A stretch of DNA of 64,000 nt, taken from Euptelea pleiosperma. Its lineage: Eukaryota > Streptophyta > Magnoliopsida > Ranunculales > Eupteleaceae. The notes beneath the pieces are model-generated. The model did not search any database and was not told where the DNA came from. It saw nothing but the letters and a program-made list of their open reading frames with translations. Every line of letters starts with the position of its first letter. Positions within the stretch are counted from its first letter, which is position 1. Made by a program: the position numbers and the translations under genes. The stretch spans positions 7,385,929 to 7,449,928 of the forward strand of contig CM068541.1 in NCBI GenBank assembly GCA_035048495.1, written 5' to 3'. Shown in pieces: positions 1 through 11,175 of this stretch.

Positions 1-690
1 AGAGCCTAAAATTTTCTCCCGGCCAACCCATTAGTTAGCAATCCTGTAAACTTGTTTAAACCATTCATAGCTAAAATGCCTCAACCATTTAAAAACTAAA
101 CAATCCTTGATGAATTACAGGAACAATTCAGTTCTTTCGGCCTCAAATAGGAGCAAAAGCATCAAAATTTGGTGATATATGTCCCCAAGCAAACCCCAAA
201 AACATTGACTTTCAAAGTAGAAAAAAAAACATGCAATTTTAATAGGCAAGAGTATTTGTACTGCTTAGTGGTAGTAGCAGTGGTAGTGGAACAGCAATGC
301 CTCTTGTCACCATAGATTGGTTGGTGACCCACCTTTAGTTGCATGTTTTCAACCAATCAAACGATGAAAACAACTTTTTAGTACTACTGAACTGAGACAT
401 ATTGTAAATATGAAGTTGGTTATCTGCGTTTTTTAGAATTTTCAAGTTTTCATTATATCTCTATTGCGCAGCCCTATGGTTTAATGTTTGAGAATAAATA
501 TAAGTATGAGAAACTATTTCACAATTTGGTGATTGAGAATGATGAAGTTTTGACTCGTTTCATGTTAAAGTTTGTCCTATTTTCAGGGTTTTTGAGATCA
601 ATCTGAACTGTCAAAAATGTTGGCCAGCTGATTGACCATAAACCAAACTATCCTATTTTGATGATCCTAACCCAATAATAACCCTAAAGA
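1..690. other. AT-rich intergenic DNA, nothing recognised
   Basis: I see no coding potential beyond short chance ORFs and no recognisable terminal repeats. A (gta)/(gtg)-rich patch near 265-295 is low complexity. Confidence 0.5.
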
Positions 691-693
691 TGT

Positions 694-1805
694 TCACCTC
701 GGCTTTATATAACAAAACAGGACGGTTGTCTCCCCCTCTTATCTGGCTTTATAAAGGATGGTCGATATCTTATCACACCAAATGGACGGTGGATCTCAGC
801 CACTCACACCCAATTTTGACAAACGCTTTGTCGATGAGTGCCGTGGACACACGGGTCACCTACTATTTACCTACATATAAATAATGAAATGGGTTGGATT
901 TACATATAGCCCAAGGGTCAGGGCTCAAGAGCCCTACTTTTTATGCCTCGAGAGGGGTGTTACTGTTAAAACGGATTGAAACGGCCAGGGCAAAAATAGA
1001 AATATGGATTTTAATGATTTTAACCGAAAAAAGTGGTTCTGAAATTCAAAATTTAAAATTTAAAATTTGAAATTTGAAATTTAAAAATTTTAAAAAAATA
1101 GAATTTAACGGAAATTTAATGGTTTTCTTATACCCCTCTTATCTTATATGGCTTCAATAATGAGTGGCTGAGATCCACTATGCTTCATATCGATGGCTGA
1201 GATTAACTCCCACCTGATTTTGACAAACACTTTGTTGAAAATTAAGTGCCGCGGGCACGGGCCTCCCACGCATATATCAAGACAACTCAGTTATATTCTC
1301 TTATCTTATCCATCCATCTAATGTGGACTGTTAGATAAAGAGTGGTTGAGATCAAATCCATCGATCTAATGTGGACGGTTAGATTTCAGCCACTCAATCT
1401 GCCTCATTTGACCTCAATTTATTCAAAATTTAAATTTCAACACCGTTATTTTTTTGTTATTTCTGTTATTTTCTCATTTCTCTCTCTGTACGTTACAATC
1501 CGTTATAACAGCCATTATAATGGAAAAAACGGTAATGCCCCAGTCCGTTATACTGTTTGAGTGCCCAAGGCACCCAATTTTTGTAAACGCTTTTGTCGGA
1601 GAGTGCCGTGGGCATGGACCATTTAATATTCTATATAACAAAACACATTAGTTGTCTCCCTACTTATACCTCCTCTTATAAAGCATCAACAAAGAATGGC
1701 CGAGATCTAATCCTCCCAAATGGACTGTGGATCTACGCCACTCAACTGATTTTGGCAAATTCTTTGTCGAGGAGTGCCGATGGCACAGGGCACCCACTAT
1801 ATATA
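694..1805 (+). mobile_element. array of short Helitron-like units (copy 1)
   Basis: Successive units begin with TATATAACAAAACA followed by TTGTCTCC. They end in a short GC-rich hairpin region (GTGCCGTGGGCAC-like) about 11 nt before CACTA/CACTAT. Between units lie segments rich in TTTAAAATTT. The order of pieces matches 23,004-24,053 over about 1.05 kb in the same orientation, so the array was duplicated as a block. The 3' hairpin plus CTAG-type end is what short non-autonomous plant Helitrons show; this assignment is an inference. No protein is encoded. Confidence 0.5.
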
Positions 1806-1846
1806 TATATATAGACAAAAAAAAAATACTTTTTAAAGTCGAAATT

Positions 1847-1986
1847 TGTTCTAGGACCTAAGGTTAGTGGCGAGTTATAGAAAATGATCACGGATAAATA
1901 TTGCTAGTAGATCGTTGGGGCTATTTTTAGCATGTAGCGTGCACTCGTTTCAGTCTGGGCTCGTCCTGTTACAGTGTGGGTTATCA
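1847..1986. repeat. dispersed repeat, partner at about 26,790-26,935
   Basis: This block (GGTTAGTGG ... GATAAATATTG ... CAGTCTGGGCT ... CAGTGTGGGTT) recurs near 26,800 in the same orientation with moderate divergence. The family is not recognised. It is followed at 1,990-2,160 by a fragment resembling the inner half of the foldback elements at 17-18.6 kb. Confidence 0.5.
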
Positions 1987-2221
1987 TGAATATTATTTTG
2001 ACCATGATGTGACCCGTTATTGCCTAACAGTTTAAAATCTTTAGACATAAAAGTGATGTACTTGTTCCAAATCACGACTAACCAATGTAAACCATACTAT
2101 AAATAGCAGAATGATTTGAACTTTTGTGAGGGCGATGTCCTCACCAAAAATCATCCCATTCCAAAACTTCTACCTTATATAATGGCCCCGACCATTTTTT
2201 AGGAAAATATGCTTGAATCAT

Positions 2222-2640
2222 TTATAAGAAAATGGTTTCAAGTATGTGCAGTCTAAAATCTGTGGTAAGTGATTGCAATGCAACCTCACCGTAAAGGGTT
2301 TGTGAGGAAGAGAGAGAGACACTCACTTGAGAAGGCGAAAGCAATGGGACGGTGAGCAACGGGCGACAATGACGGCGATGACAACAGCAACGGTGTCGGC
2401 AGCAGACGGGAGAAGGCGGGGCAGCGGACGGGAGCCGGGATGGACGGGCTGGGAGAGATAAAGCTTGGAGGGGCAAGCTAGGGCTTGGATAGAGGAGAAG
2501 ACGAGTGGAAGAGGGGGGGTTTGGGCGTGTAGGGTTTTAGGTTAATATATAAAGTGTATCGCGTCAATTTTTGCAAAAACCGACCCGATCGCACCGAAAC
2601 GTGCCGACGCCGAAACTGCTTCGTCTAGTAGTGTGAGTCG
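2222..2640. other. GC-rich island, possibly a captured gene fragment
   Basis: About 350 bp is clearly richer in GC than its surroundings. It holds an 84-residue minus-strand ORF (2222-2476) rich in Ser/Pro/Arg/Cys without any recognisable domain. GC-rich exon-like pieces inside transposon DNA are often captured gene fragments, but I cannot name a parent. The ORF alone is not enough to call a gene. Confidence 0.25.
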
Positions 2641-2764
2641 AGCATCGTTAAGTCATAAAATATTTGTTACAATTATTATTATGAATTAAAATTTAAAAAG
2701 TATTTAAAAATTAAAACAAGTAAAATTTGAAAAAAGTAATTTTGAAAATTTTCATCAGGAAAAT

Positions 2765-3275
2765 CAATCAACTAGCAAGTTTCAAAGTAAGCGTTCACGG
2801 AGTGGATCTTAAGTATACCTACAACTTAATTTTCTGACCGAGTCTACACAAATTATTTGGCACGTGGCACTCTTTCTGGCCCATCAACCCATGGATGTTT
2901 GGGCCCCCCTGGAACTACAAACCAAAAGTCAGTTTGAGTAGTAATTTCTAACTATTGGATCCGGGCATTATTTGGGTACTCAAATCAAATGGCTAGAAAT
3001 CAGCAGTGAGGTTGATTTTTTGTGTGTTGATCCACCAAGGGGTGGGCCACACATCCATAGGTCCAGCTAACGAGAAAGAGAATGCCACGTGGCATTTGGA
3101 GCAATTTTGAACATTCAAATTCTTGCGAGATCAGTTGAAAATAAAAAATAAAATGGTTCGACAGCCGCCTTCACCCATTAATTAACAAAAAGTCTTTGTT
3201 CAATGTGTCGACGTAGAAAAGTTTATGCTGTTTTTATGCAATAGTTACCATGTAGAGCATCATATCCTTTAACTA
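2765..3275. repeat. dispersed duplicate of 32,325-32,785 containing a foldback core
   Basis: Starts around AGCAAGTTTCAAAGTAAG and continues through GACCGAGTC. It then has an inverted module (CCATGGATGTTTGG ... AAGGGGTGGGCCACACATCCAT) with CACGTG at 2861-2866 and 3086-3091 in its two arms, and ends near GAGCATCAT. The second copy at 32.3 kb has the same order, and a Helitron 5' end is inserted at its right edge. Confidence 0.6.
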
Positions 3276-3653
3276 GGAAACTAGTCGAAGGGGACACATG
3301 CAATCAAGTAAATATCAGTGTTGCAAGACTCAGCCCCGGCCTAGCCAGGCCAGTTAAACCGGTAAACCGGTCCCTTAACTGGGTCGGGTGAATCGAGATG
3401 TAAAAAACCGGCCTAGATTGTGCAAACTGTCTGTGAACTGTTGGACTCCAATTAAATCGTAAAAGACTGTACATAATAGAAAAATTAAAAATCTTAGTTT
3501 TTTTTTTATGTTCATTTACTCTTACGCCTAAAAGAAAATTCATTCTAAAGATTTGGGATCTTCTCATCTTATTTTTTTGTTAGTATTTACATCAATTGTA
3601 CAACAATAGAATCCACGAATTGTTTATATCAAAATATTTATCATTATCATTAG

Positions 3654-3963
3654 TGTTGGATTAGTATTAGTATTGTAATAAGTTGTGTGAGGTGCACCAT
3701 ATCATTATTAGTACACTCATACATTAATATTTTCCTAGTTATTAAGATTAGGAAAAGATCGATCAATTAAGAATCTTAGATTAGATTAATTAGAATATAA
3801 CTTCTATATTTAGATGAGTTTATTTTCTATATAAACGCATGATTAGGATCCATTTAATCAATCGAGTTATTATCCATAAATCTCTTTTCTACCAACCTTA
3901 GAGTTCTCTAAACTTATTTGTAGAATGTTTATGAGATTTTTTAGATGTGCTTTAGTTTCCAAC
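3654..3963. mobile_element. solo-LTR-like relic
   Basis: Begins TGTTGGA and ends near TCCAACTA, an inverted terminal pair typical of Copia LTRs. An internal TATA-like TCTATATAAACG lies near 3826-3838. No target duplication is evident and no internal retrotransposon domain flanks it, so it is a decayed solo LTR at best. Confidence 0.35.
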
Positions 3964-3989
3964 TAAAAATAGATAGCGGGAGAGATTTC

Positions 3990-4192
3990 TACAGTAGTTA
4001 ACCCCCAAGGGTTGAGTGCAGATGGCCAGGACTCCACTCTAAAAAAGTAGGAGGTTCTGAGTTCAACTCTCCTTGGGGCCGCCCCCTAGAAAGAGTAGAA
4101 GGTAATAAGTGGGTCTATCCACATTAACTCTTCCAGCTTATCAAGAGTGGTCCTGGCCATGGTGGTCATCATTCTCACAAAAAAAAAAATAC
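3990..4192 (+). mobile_element. SINE-like element with A-tail
   Basis: About 200 bp ending in an A11 tract. It contains GAGTTCAACTC, which resembles the tRNA-type box B, about 60 bp downstream of a TGGCCAGG-type box-A-like stretch. This is the layout of a tRNA-derived SINE. Target duplications are not obvious and the family is not recognised. Confidence 0.35.
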
Positions 4193-4505
4193 TCATTTCG
4201 ACCTTGCTAACCATGTAAAAATTGACCTAAAGTAACGGTTTACTTTGATAATCTGAATTTTTTCAAATTTAAGTCAACTTTTTCATTAGGTTAAGAATGT
4301 TGAAATGGACTATTTTTTGTGAGGATGGTCTCTACTGGGTGTAAGAAATTGGTGTAGCTCTAGAGGGTCAACACAAAAAACTAGAGATTTGAAGAAAAAA
4401 TCTCTTAAGAATTAGAGAGAGATAAAGAAATCGAAACAAAACTCTAAAACCAAATTAATTGAAACAGTAAATAAGATCAATCACAAGCTAAAATACTCAC
4501 GCAGC

Positions 4506-4507
<2 letters not shown>

Positions 4508-4547
<40 letters not shown>
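4508..4547. repeat. (GA)n microsatellite downstream of F-box pseudogene
   Basis: About 20 perfect GA units. It sits in the same place, a short distance beyond the 3' end, as the GA tracts by the F-box genes at 11.1 kb and 35.9 kb. It is followed by two copies of a 34-bp segment ending TTGAGGAGGTTCAAGG (about 4552-4586 and 4594-4627). Confidence 0.9.
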
Positions 4548-4549
<2 letters not shown>

Positions 4550-4603
4550 ATCATACTTCTTATTGAGGAGGTTCAAGGCGAATGTAGCCAAACATAATAC
4601 TTC

Positions 4604-5486
4604 TTATTGAGGAGGTTCAAGGTGCATGCAACTCCAAATATTCCAGTACAATCGTAAACGACTGTAGAAATATAGTTCTCTAACTTTCTCTTCTCTGATG
4701 GAGTCTACCAGACAGACACACCCTTGAAGCTCCACCAAAGACACTGTGTAGATATATGTATTCTCCAATTCTGGAGGCGGAACCAATCTACCGAATTTTT
4801 CAGCTCCAACATCAAATGATACAATGATAATTCCCATCTCATCTGCAGTGTAGACCGTCCAGTATATCACTCCATCAACAGAGGATGAACTACAACCAAC
4901 AGGGTAGTAGGGCCCTTTGATTGTTCTCCATGACTTAGATCCCGGTGTAAGAACTGAACATCGAACGGAAGCTGGATTCCATTCATCGGAATGTAGTTTA
5001 AAGAAGGGGAGAAAACTAGAATGACTTTATATTCTTTTCTTGATTGATCAAACCCAAACCCTAATCCTCTCCAGACTATAGGGAATTTTGGAAGAGTTGT
5101 GAATTGTCCAGTAGTAGGATTACAAACATGAAGATTATGATCTCTAACGAGGCAAACCAGACCGTTGATGGAAGGCGACATGTAAGGATGGAACATGCCT
5201 TTGTGGTTGAAATCGGTCTTCGTTAACTCCCTAGGTCCCAATCCTTCTTCGATGGAAGATAAGTGAAGTGTCTTAAGATGATCAGTGTAGTAAATGAGCA
5301 GACCTATGGAAGTCTTTGTTGTGTGTTCAAGGAATAAATCAAGGAAACGAGGATCAGAGATGAAGGCGTACCATAACTTACATACGCACTTGAACTTGGA
5401 ATCCGCAAGAGTATGTGGAAGATAACATCGTTGGGGATGAACCTCTCTCTTCCTCTTCTTACTTCCACCTTGCTCCGATCCTCCAT
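4604..5486 (-). pseudogene. F-box/FBA pseudogene
   Basis: Same family as the three intact F-box genes in the window. The first piece (5304-5486) starts MEDRSKVEV and reads RFIPNDVIFHILLRIP. A small deletion then breaks the frame inside the F-box: KFKCVC and WYAFISDP continue in another frame. The second piece (4867-5241) carries GLVCLVRDHNLHVCNPTTGQ and GFGFDQSRKEYKV of the FBA domain. A second frameshift follows before the SKSWRTI motif. The third piece (4604-4870) has VIYWT, SFDVGAEKFGR and GCVCLVDSI, then ends early, so the conserved last 100 or so residues are missing. Upstream, a TATA-like TTTATATAGA near 5520 matches the intact copies. At least two frameshifts plus a 3' truncation make a functional protein very unlikely. 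Confidence 0.9.
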
Positions 5487-5739
5487 TTCTATTACTCTTG
5501 GTACAAAGTTCTCTTTCTTAATTTATATAGACACACACGAGGTGGCATTTAGGAAAGTTGCTTTTCAAGAAATACAGGAGGTGCCATTTGAGGCAAACTC
5601 TCTTTATTTATTTATAAGAAATCAACCAAAAAAGGGAATGGTTTTAAAAATGGTCCGTTATATTCGGACCTCCCCCGTTAGGTAAAACGCCTAGAAAATA
5701 ACGGGAGTTGTGAATAACCCCTGTTACGTGCTCAGCCAA

Positions 5740-6070
5740 ATACTAAAAATGGGCTGGGCTAGCCCGGCCGTTTCTGTCGTGGGGCTGGTCTCATTACAAT
5801 CTATATCTGGTTAAGGCTGGGCCAGACACATTAGCTACAGTGGCCATTTGAAGCCTACTGAATTGGCTTAGAAGCAGGTTAACAATACGAGATAGAAATA
5901 GTGTCGGGGTTCTGTACGGTCGAGGTATACCATGGTTCAAAGTCTCGCCGATCTGGATCGGGCTCTGTCTCATCCCGTGATCACTGTTTTACATAGGAGT
6001 CCCACTTTGTCTTGGACTGATCCGGATCGGGATGGGAGCCTTCCAATCACTAGACTTTGAACCTTGATAC
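5740..6070. repeat. decayed dispersed repeat with small inverted repeat
   Basis: 5,740-5,880 resembles 26,920-26,990 (GGGCCAGA ... GCCTGTTGAATTG-like). At 5,935-6,065 a segment beginning GGTTCAAAGTCTCGCCGATC is inverted as GACTTTGAACC near its end. That makes a roughly 130-bp foldback of unknown family. Confidence 0.35.
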
Positions 6071-6122
6071 ATACCCTGTTATGACCTGTCTGCCTCAACC
6101 TCACTAAACAAGAGTTGAAAAG

Positions 6123-6452
6123 AGGAAATATGATTTTTGTCACTCAACGCTGCCCTCTGAGCCCACTGACAGCATGGATGTTTAGCCCACCCCTTGGGGG
6201 ATTACACACCAAAAATCATCTCGAATAGTAATCTCTAGCCATTATATTTTAGCACTTTTTAAGGCGGGAATCTAGCCGTTGGATTCACCATTTTTGGGAA
6301 CTAAATCCAACGGCTAGAAATCATCAAACAAGTTGATTTTGGTATGAATCCAAGGGCTGGGCCGAATATCCAAGTGGTCAGTGGGCCCATAGGGCAGAGG
6401 AGAGTAACAAAAATCGCTCCTTTTGCAGGAGGTCTACCTTGTTACATCATGA
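6123..6452. mobile_element. foldback element, family B (CCTTGTTACATC end)
   Basis: Carries the inverted module CAGCATGGATGTTTAGCCCA ... GGCTGGGCCGAATATCC and ends at ACCTTGTTACATCATGAC. Related copies lie at 16.3, 21.9, 26.0, 35.5 and 60.6 kb. The left end here is diverged. Non-coding. Confidence 0.6.
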
Positions 6453-6494
6453 CTCTTTGGAAAATGATCCCGTTTTTGTTGCAAAGCTCTTACC

Positions 6495-6974
6495 TTTGAG
6501 GTAAAAGAGGGTCGGTCTAGTATGCAACCATTTGCATACTTAAAAGTTAAAAGTATGCAAACATTGTATCCATCATTGAATGCTCATTGAAAAACGTGTT
6601 TTTAATGTGACTCATAGGCAAACGGAACGCTCTCATTGAACTTGTGACTCCAAAATGAATGTATCAGCATATAAATAGTGCAAGCCTGTACCGCTCATCA
6701 AACCATCAACTTGTAAATGGCAATGCATCATGTATTTGAGGTAAAAGCGGGTCGGTCTAGTATGCAACCATTTGCATACTTAAAAGTTAAAAGTATGCAA
6801 ACATTGTATCCATCATTGAATGCTCATTGAAAAACGTATTTTTAATGTGACTCATAGGCAAACGGAACGCTCTCATTGAACTTGTGACTCCAAAATGAAT
6901 GTATCAGCATATAAATAGTGCAAGCCTGTACCGCTCATCAAACCATCAACTTGTAAATGGCAATGCATCATGTA
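6495..6974 (+). repeat. 240-bp tandem duplication (2 copies)
   Basis: Copies at 6495-6734 and 6735-6974 are nearly identical, with only a few substitutions (for example AGAGG/AGCGG). Each contains a small internal inverted repeat (TATGCAAACC..., ...AGTATGCAAAC). A shorter, older duplication of the right part follows at about 7141-7325. Confidence 0.9.
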
Positions 6975-7560
6975 TTTATACACTGCTAACATAAACCACC
7001 CCCCCCCCCCCCAAACAAAGAAATTATAAGTCCACAGACCATCACACCACACACTCCAAACTCTGACCCATCGCGCGCTCATCAAAGCATAGTGTACAAT
7101 CACGATCGGGGAACCTACAAAACGGATACATATAAAAACGGATACATATAAATAGTGCAAGCCTATACCGCTCATCAAACCATCAACTTGTAAATGGTAA
7201 TGCATCCCCCCCAACAAACAAAGAAATTATAAGTCCACAGACCATCACACCACACACTCCAAACTCTGATCCATCGCGCGCTCATCAAAGCATAGTGTAC
7301 AATCACGATCGGGGAACCTACAAAACGCAAAATCATAAGGAAGCGAAGTAATATAATAATGAGAAATGCTATAAAAAAATATATGCTTTTATTCAAAGCA
7401 TGGGTTAAAAAAAAAAAAATGCTACGACGGACATTACTGCCATAACAAAATCCTGTCACAACACAAAAATCACTATCTATATCTAATCTAATCCCCATCA
7501 AATTACAAGATCAATGAAAACACAACATCAATATAGATTTATGCATGTATATATTCCTCT
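6905..7560. repeat. partly tandem dispersed repeat, partners at 34.7-35.2 and 27.2-27.6 kb
   Basis: The segment with GTGCAAGCCTGTACC ... GAAATTATAAGTCCACAGACC ... ATCACGATCGGGGAACC occurs twice here, separated by about 237 bp, and once at 34,700-34,920. A more diverged copy lies near 27.25-27.55 kb. A run of 14 C lies at 6999-7012. Chance ORFs on the minus strand here are repeat-derived. Confidence 0.6.
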
Positions 7561-7570
7561 CATTACAATT

Positions 7571-7875
7571 TAGATCCTAGTTTAAAAAAATATATATAAC
7601 GGATATTATAATGTTTGTTATATCGGTAACACTCCAAGACGGTCATGTAATTTGTCAAAAAAGCCCAAAATCGAAAAAAAAAAAAATGGAATTGGTCATA
7701 TAACAGCTGTTATATTTTGTCCATTATCAGTTATTTTACTGTTTATCAATGATATTTGAAAAATAAAATAAATATTATTTTTCTCATTTTTTGACCATGA
7801 TGTAACCCGTTATAATGAACATAATGATAGTGTTATACATCTGTTACCGTTACAATGTTATCATGGGCCAATTTA
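7571..7875. mobile_element. old hAT-like foldback, TAACGG-rich
   Basis: Begins near TAGTTTAAAAAAATATATATAACGG and contains GTTATATCGGTAACACTCC with inverted counterparts (TTACCGTTACAATG). It resembles the better preserved elements at 24,664 and 43,835. A second copy of this locus lies at 35,173-35,485. Confidence 0.45.
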
Positions 7876-8324
7876 AATGTTATCTGTTGTAAATAATTTT
7901 CACCGCTTAGGTGGAGGGTGCAATGCAAATATTTTCATATTTTCTGAGTCTTTTATGAATCCAAAATAGGAGATGGAGATCACCTACAGAAAAGGTCAAT
8001 AGAATTGGATGATCACAACCAATCAAACAACGGAACAAAGGGATGAGAATCATGAGATAGTCCAAGCAAGTTTTTGGGCAGGACCCAATGATCGGTTGGT
8101 CCGAGTAGAACTTTGTTGCAGCCCCCAATTTGAGTCAGGTGGAATACTTTAGAGGGACACTAACTGTATGGATGTTTGGCCAATCCCTAAGTGGACCTAC
8201 AAACTAAAATCAGCCTGATTAGTGATTTCAAAACCCCTAATAATGTCAAATTCACGGTTAGAAATCTAATCATGAAAATGACTCCAATACAACTTTTAGA
8301 AATCACTTATCAAGCTATTGTTTG

Positions 8325-9178
8325 TAGGGCTGCAACTCGGGTGGGTTGGATTGGGTTGGGGTTCAACCCGAGCCCAACCTGATCATCAATGCATTGAGCT
8401 TGAGCCCAACCCGATGTCGAGCTTAAATTTTCCAGCCCGAGCCCAACCCGATCTGGTTGCTTGGGTTGATCAAAATCGAAAAAAAAAAATATGACCAACA
8501 TCACATATTAAAGCCAAAAAAGGGATTTTTCACAAATGAAAGAACCAGTAGAACCCTAGAATGGTTAGAGATCAATTCGTGCACCTGTGTCTACCATCCA
8601 TAGATCGTCCAAAAAAAATCGAAGGTGAGTAGCCCGATTCAATAAGATTTTAGTGTTTCACGAACTCAATAAAGATCAAGAAATGGCGAGAATGTTACAT
8701 GTGCGAAGAGAAAAAAAAAAGAAGAGAAAACAGGAGAACTAGAGAACAGAGGAAGAAAGTAGGAACTTACCCGGACGATAGAAGATGTTAGGAACAGCAA
8801 CGGATGTCAGGTGGTAGGTAGCGAGCAGTGGGTGGATGGCGGCAGGGTGAGGGTGAGGAAAACCCTAACCCTAGCTAAGAAAAGAGAGAAATAGAAGGGG
8901 GGTAGGGGAAAGATGAAATCGGTGAACAATATTTGGATTTACTCTTTATATTTAATATATATTATATATTTAATTTGTATATATGTTACAAGTTGATCGA
9001 GCTCGGGTTGGATCGGGTTGCCTGAAACTTCAACCCGAGCCCAACCCGATTTTGGTCGGGTTATATAAAACTTAGGCCCGAGCCCAAGCCCGAGTACTGA
9101 TGAGCTCAACCCAACCCAAGCCCAACATCGGGTTGAGCCCGTCGGGCTCGGGTTGAGCCTGCCCAAGTTGCAGCCCTA
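8325..9178. mobile_element. hAT-type non-autonomous element, 854 bp
   Basis: Ends are TAGGGCTGCAACTCGGG and the inverted CCCAAGTTGCAGCCCTA. Flanking 8-bp repeats ATTGTTTG (8317-8324) and ATTATTTG (9179-9186) differ at one base. The sub-terminal regions are full of CAACCCGAGCCCAACCC-type repeats. An 8-bp duplication and TAGGG ends fit the hAT superfamily. The interior codes for nothing recognisable. Confidence 0.8.
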
Positions 9179-9204
9179 ATTATTTGGTCTGGATGTCCAT
9201 CTAG

Positions 9205-9602
9205 AAGTAAAAATTTGTTGACCCTCCACAATGATTGCCCCCCATAACCACTCACAATATGAGCCACATGGCACATTTGTGGAGGATGCTGACCCTATGG
9301 ATGTTTGGCCAATCCCTAAGTGGACCAACAAATCAAAAATCAACCTGATTAGTGATTTCTAAGTGTTGGATTGGAGTCATTTTCATGCATTGATTTTAGC
9401 CATTGAATTTGAGCATTATTGACCATTATTTGCCATTATTTGGGTACTAGGATCCAAAGAGTTGAAATCACTAATTAGGCTGATTTTTGGTTTATAGGCC
9501 CATCTAGGTATTGACCAAACATCCAGACGGTCAGCGTCTTCTAAAAGTGTACCACCTAGCTCATATTGTGGGCAATCATCATGGGTGAGCGAAATTTTAC
9601 TC
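9205..9602. mobile_element. Mutator-like foldback MITE, family A
   Basis: 398 bp, flanked by the exact 9-bp repeat TCCATCTAG (9196-9204 and 9603-9611). Ends are AAGTAAAAATTT and the inverted AAATTTTACTC. The whole element can fold on itself, with arms carrying GAGCCACATGGCAC / GTGTACCACCTAGCTC and the GATGTTTGGCCAATCCC module. A 9-bp duplication is the hallmark of Mutator-like elements. Confidence 0.85.
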
Positions 9603-9649
9603 TCCATCTAGGGGCCAAATATTATATATATATATACTCAGGATCGGGA

Positions 9650-10829
9650 GACAACAATTTTCACAACATTTTCTACAATAATTTTGGCGTGAGCCAATAT
9701 ATAAATTATAAGTTTTGAAATTGGATGATTTTTGGCGAGGATGATCTCTATGGCGAGGAGATCATCCTCACAAAAGTTCAAATCATTCTGACATTCGTAG
9801 ACTGATTTAGAAGTTGAAGAATTGTGGACTGTCTATTTTTACCGTTAACTTGAAGACTACACTTGATGGGGTTATATATATATATATATTAATTTCAAGG
9901 AAGGTCGAGCCAAAAAGTAGAATATTTGCAGCCATTATTGGCTGCAAACATTAGCAACTCAAATCATAAAAAATATTGACTCACGATAAATATTTACCCA
10001 GGTAAATAATGGTGGGGATGCAACCAAGCACCTAGAAATGCAAAAAATTAAACATGTTACAAATGTTTGCAAACAAATATTGCAGCGATACCAAGCAGAG
10101 CATAATACATGAATTTTTTTAAGAAACGCTTAATACGGCCTGATAAATTTAAAAAAAAAAAAAAATCATGAATCTTAAGATTAAATGTTGGCGTTCTTCT
10201 AAACTAAAAAAACATATTAAACTACCGTATAAAATGAAAAAATCTATAAAATTCAAGCTATTAAGGCTAAACGAATATAACACTTCAACAATGACCGAAT
10301 ATGCATATCCTGAAATCGAATTAATCTCGAACTTCTTCTGCTGTGAATCTTCGTTTGTACGCCTAATTGCTAACTATGCACAGATAAGCATGGCAATTTG
10401 GCCCGCCCCGGCTTAAGCACGAGCCTGGCCCATTTAAATAGGACTAAGCCAGGCCCGATGAGGCCCATGAAAGAGATAGGTCAGGCCTGGATCCAATATT
10501 GAAGCCCGAGCCTGGCCCGAAAGTTTTCTTGGTAGCAATTGTTTTTTTCTTTCTTAGATCCTGATGCTTATATATAGTTTCTTAAAGTATATATGAACCT
10601 TTTTTTTTTATGAAATTAACTTGGTTCCAATTTGTTAACAAAACAAGTGCATTGACCTGTATGCATCATACCGTCACCTTTTAGTGGCCAAGGATATGTC
10701 ATCGTATTTTAATGGCCTAGGATCGGACATCTCATTCATACAATGCCCATGCCAAAATCACTCATGCCAGGTCATCTAATATTCTCTATATAGATTCTTT
10801 ACATCTCTTCCATGGAAATAATCTCAAAA

Positions 10830-10830
<1 letters not shown>
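9650..10830. other. no gene; foldback half and low-complexity DNA
   Basis: 9,705-9,870 is half of a family C foldback (GAGGAGATCATCCTCAC). 10,385-10,520 has repeats of AGGCCCGATGAGGCCC that also occur at 33,790-33,880. Otherwise AT-rich with no recognisable gene. Confidence 0.4.

Positions 10831-10832
<2 letters not shown>

Positions 10833-10872
<40 letters not shown>
10833..10872. repeat. (TC)n microsatellite
   Basis: About 20 perfect TC units, not closely associated with a gene. Confidence 0.9.
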
Positions 10873-10874
<2 letters not shown>

Positions 10875-11123
10875 CTCTCTGAGCGATTGACCTTTTAGAG
10901 ACCAACCACATGTTTAATGCCCCAACGTCTTCCTCAGGTATGTGTGCGACTTTCCTCACTTATCTGCTATAGTAAGAGATCTCCTTCAAGAAGGTAACTG
11001 GAAGAAAAATAATCTCTTAACAAATTAGAAAGAGATAAGAAATCAAACATAAACCCTAAAACCCAAAAGATAGAAACAGTAAATAAAATTGACCAAAACA
11101 TTAAGTAAACTTCTCAGGCACAA

Positions 11124-11126
<3 letters not shown>

Positions 11127-11172
<46 letters not shown>
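11127..11172. repeat. (GA)n microsatellite 3' of F-box gene
   Basis: About 23 GA units, 135 bp beyond the stop codon of the F-box gene at 11,308-12,441. The position matches the GA tracts by the other family members. Confidence 0.9.

Positions 11173-11175
<3 letters not shown>

Larger units (their letters stand above)
8130..9650. mobile_element. foldback element, family A, split by two later insertions
   Basis: The left part (about 8130-8316) has GGATGTTTGGCCAATCCC and CAGCCTGATTAGTGATTTC. The right part resumes at 9187-9195 and again after 9611 (GGGGCCAAA). The interior is occupied by a hAT-type element (8325-9178) and a second family A element (9205-9602), each bounded by target duplications of the host element. 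Confidence 0.7.

Noticed and set aside
4011..4110. tRNA gene near the box-B-like sequence
   Set aside because: No cloverleaf can be drawn; a SINE-like relic fits better because of the A-tail.
6873..7501. Two overlapping minus-strand ORFs of over 100 codons
   Set aside because: Both cross tandemly duplicated repeat DNA and translate the same repeat twice; no domain and no splice context.
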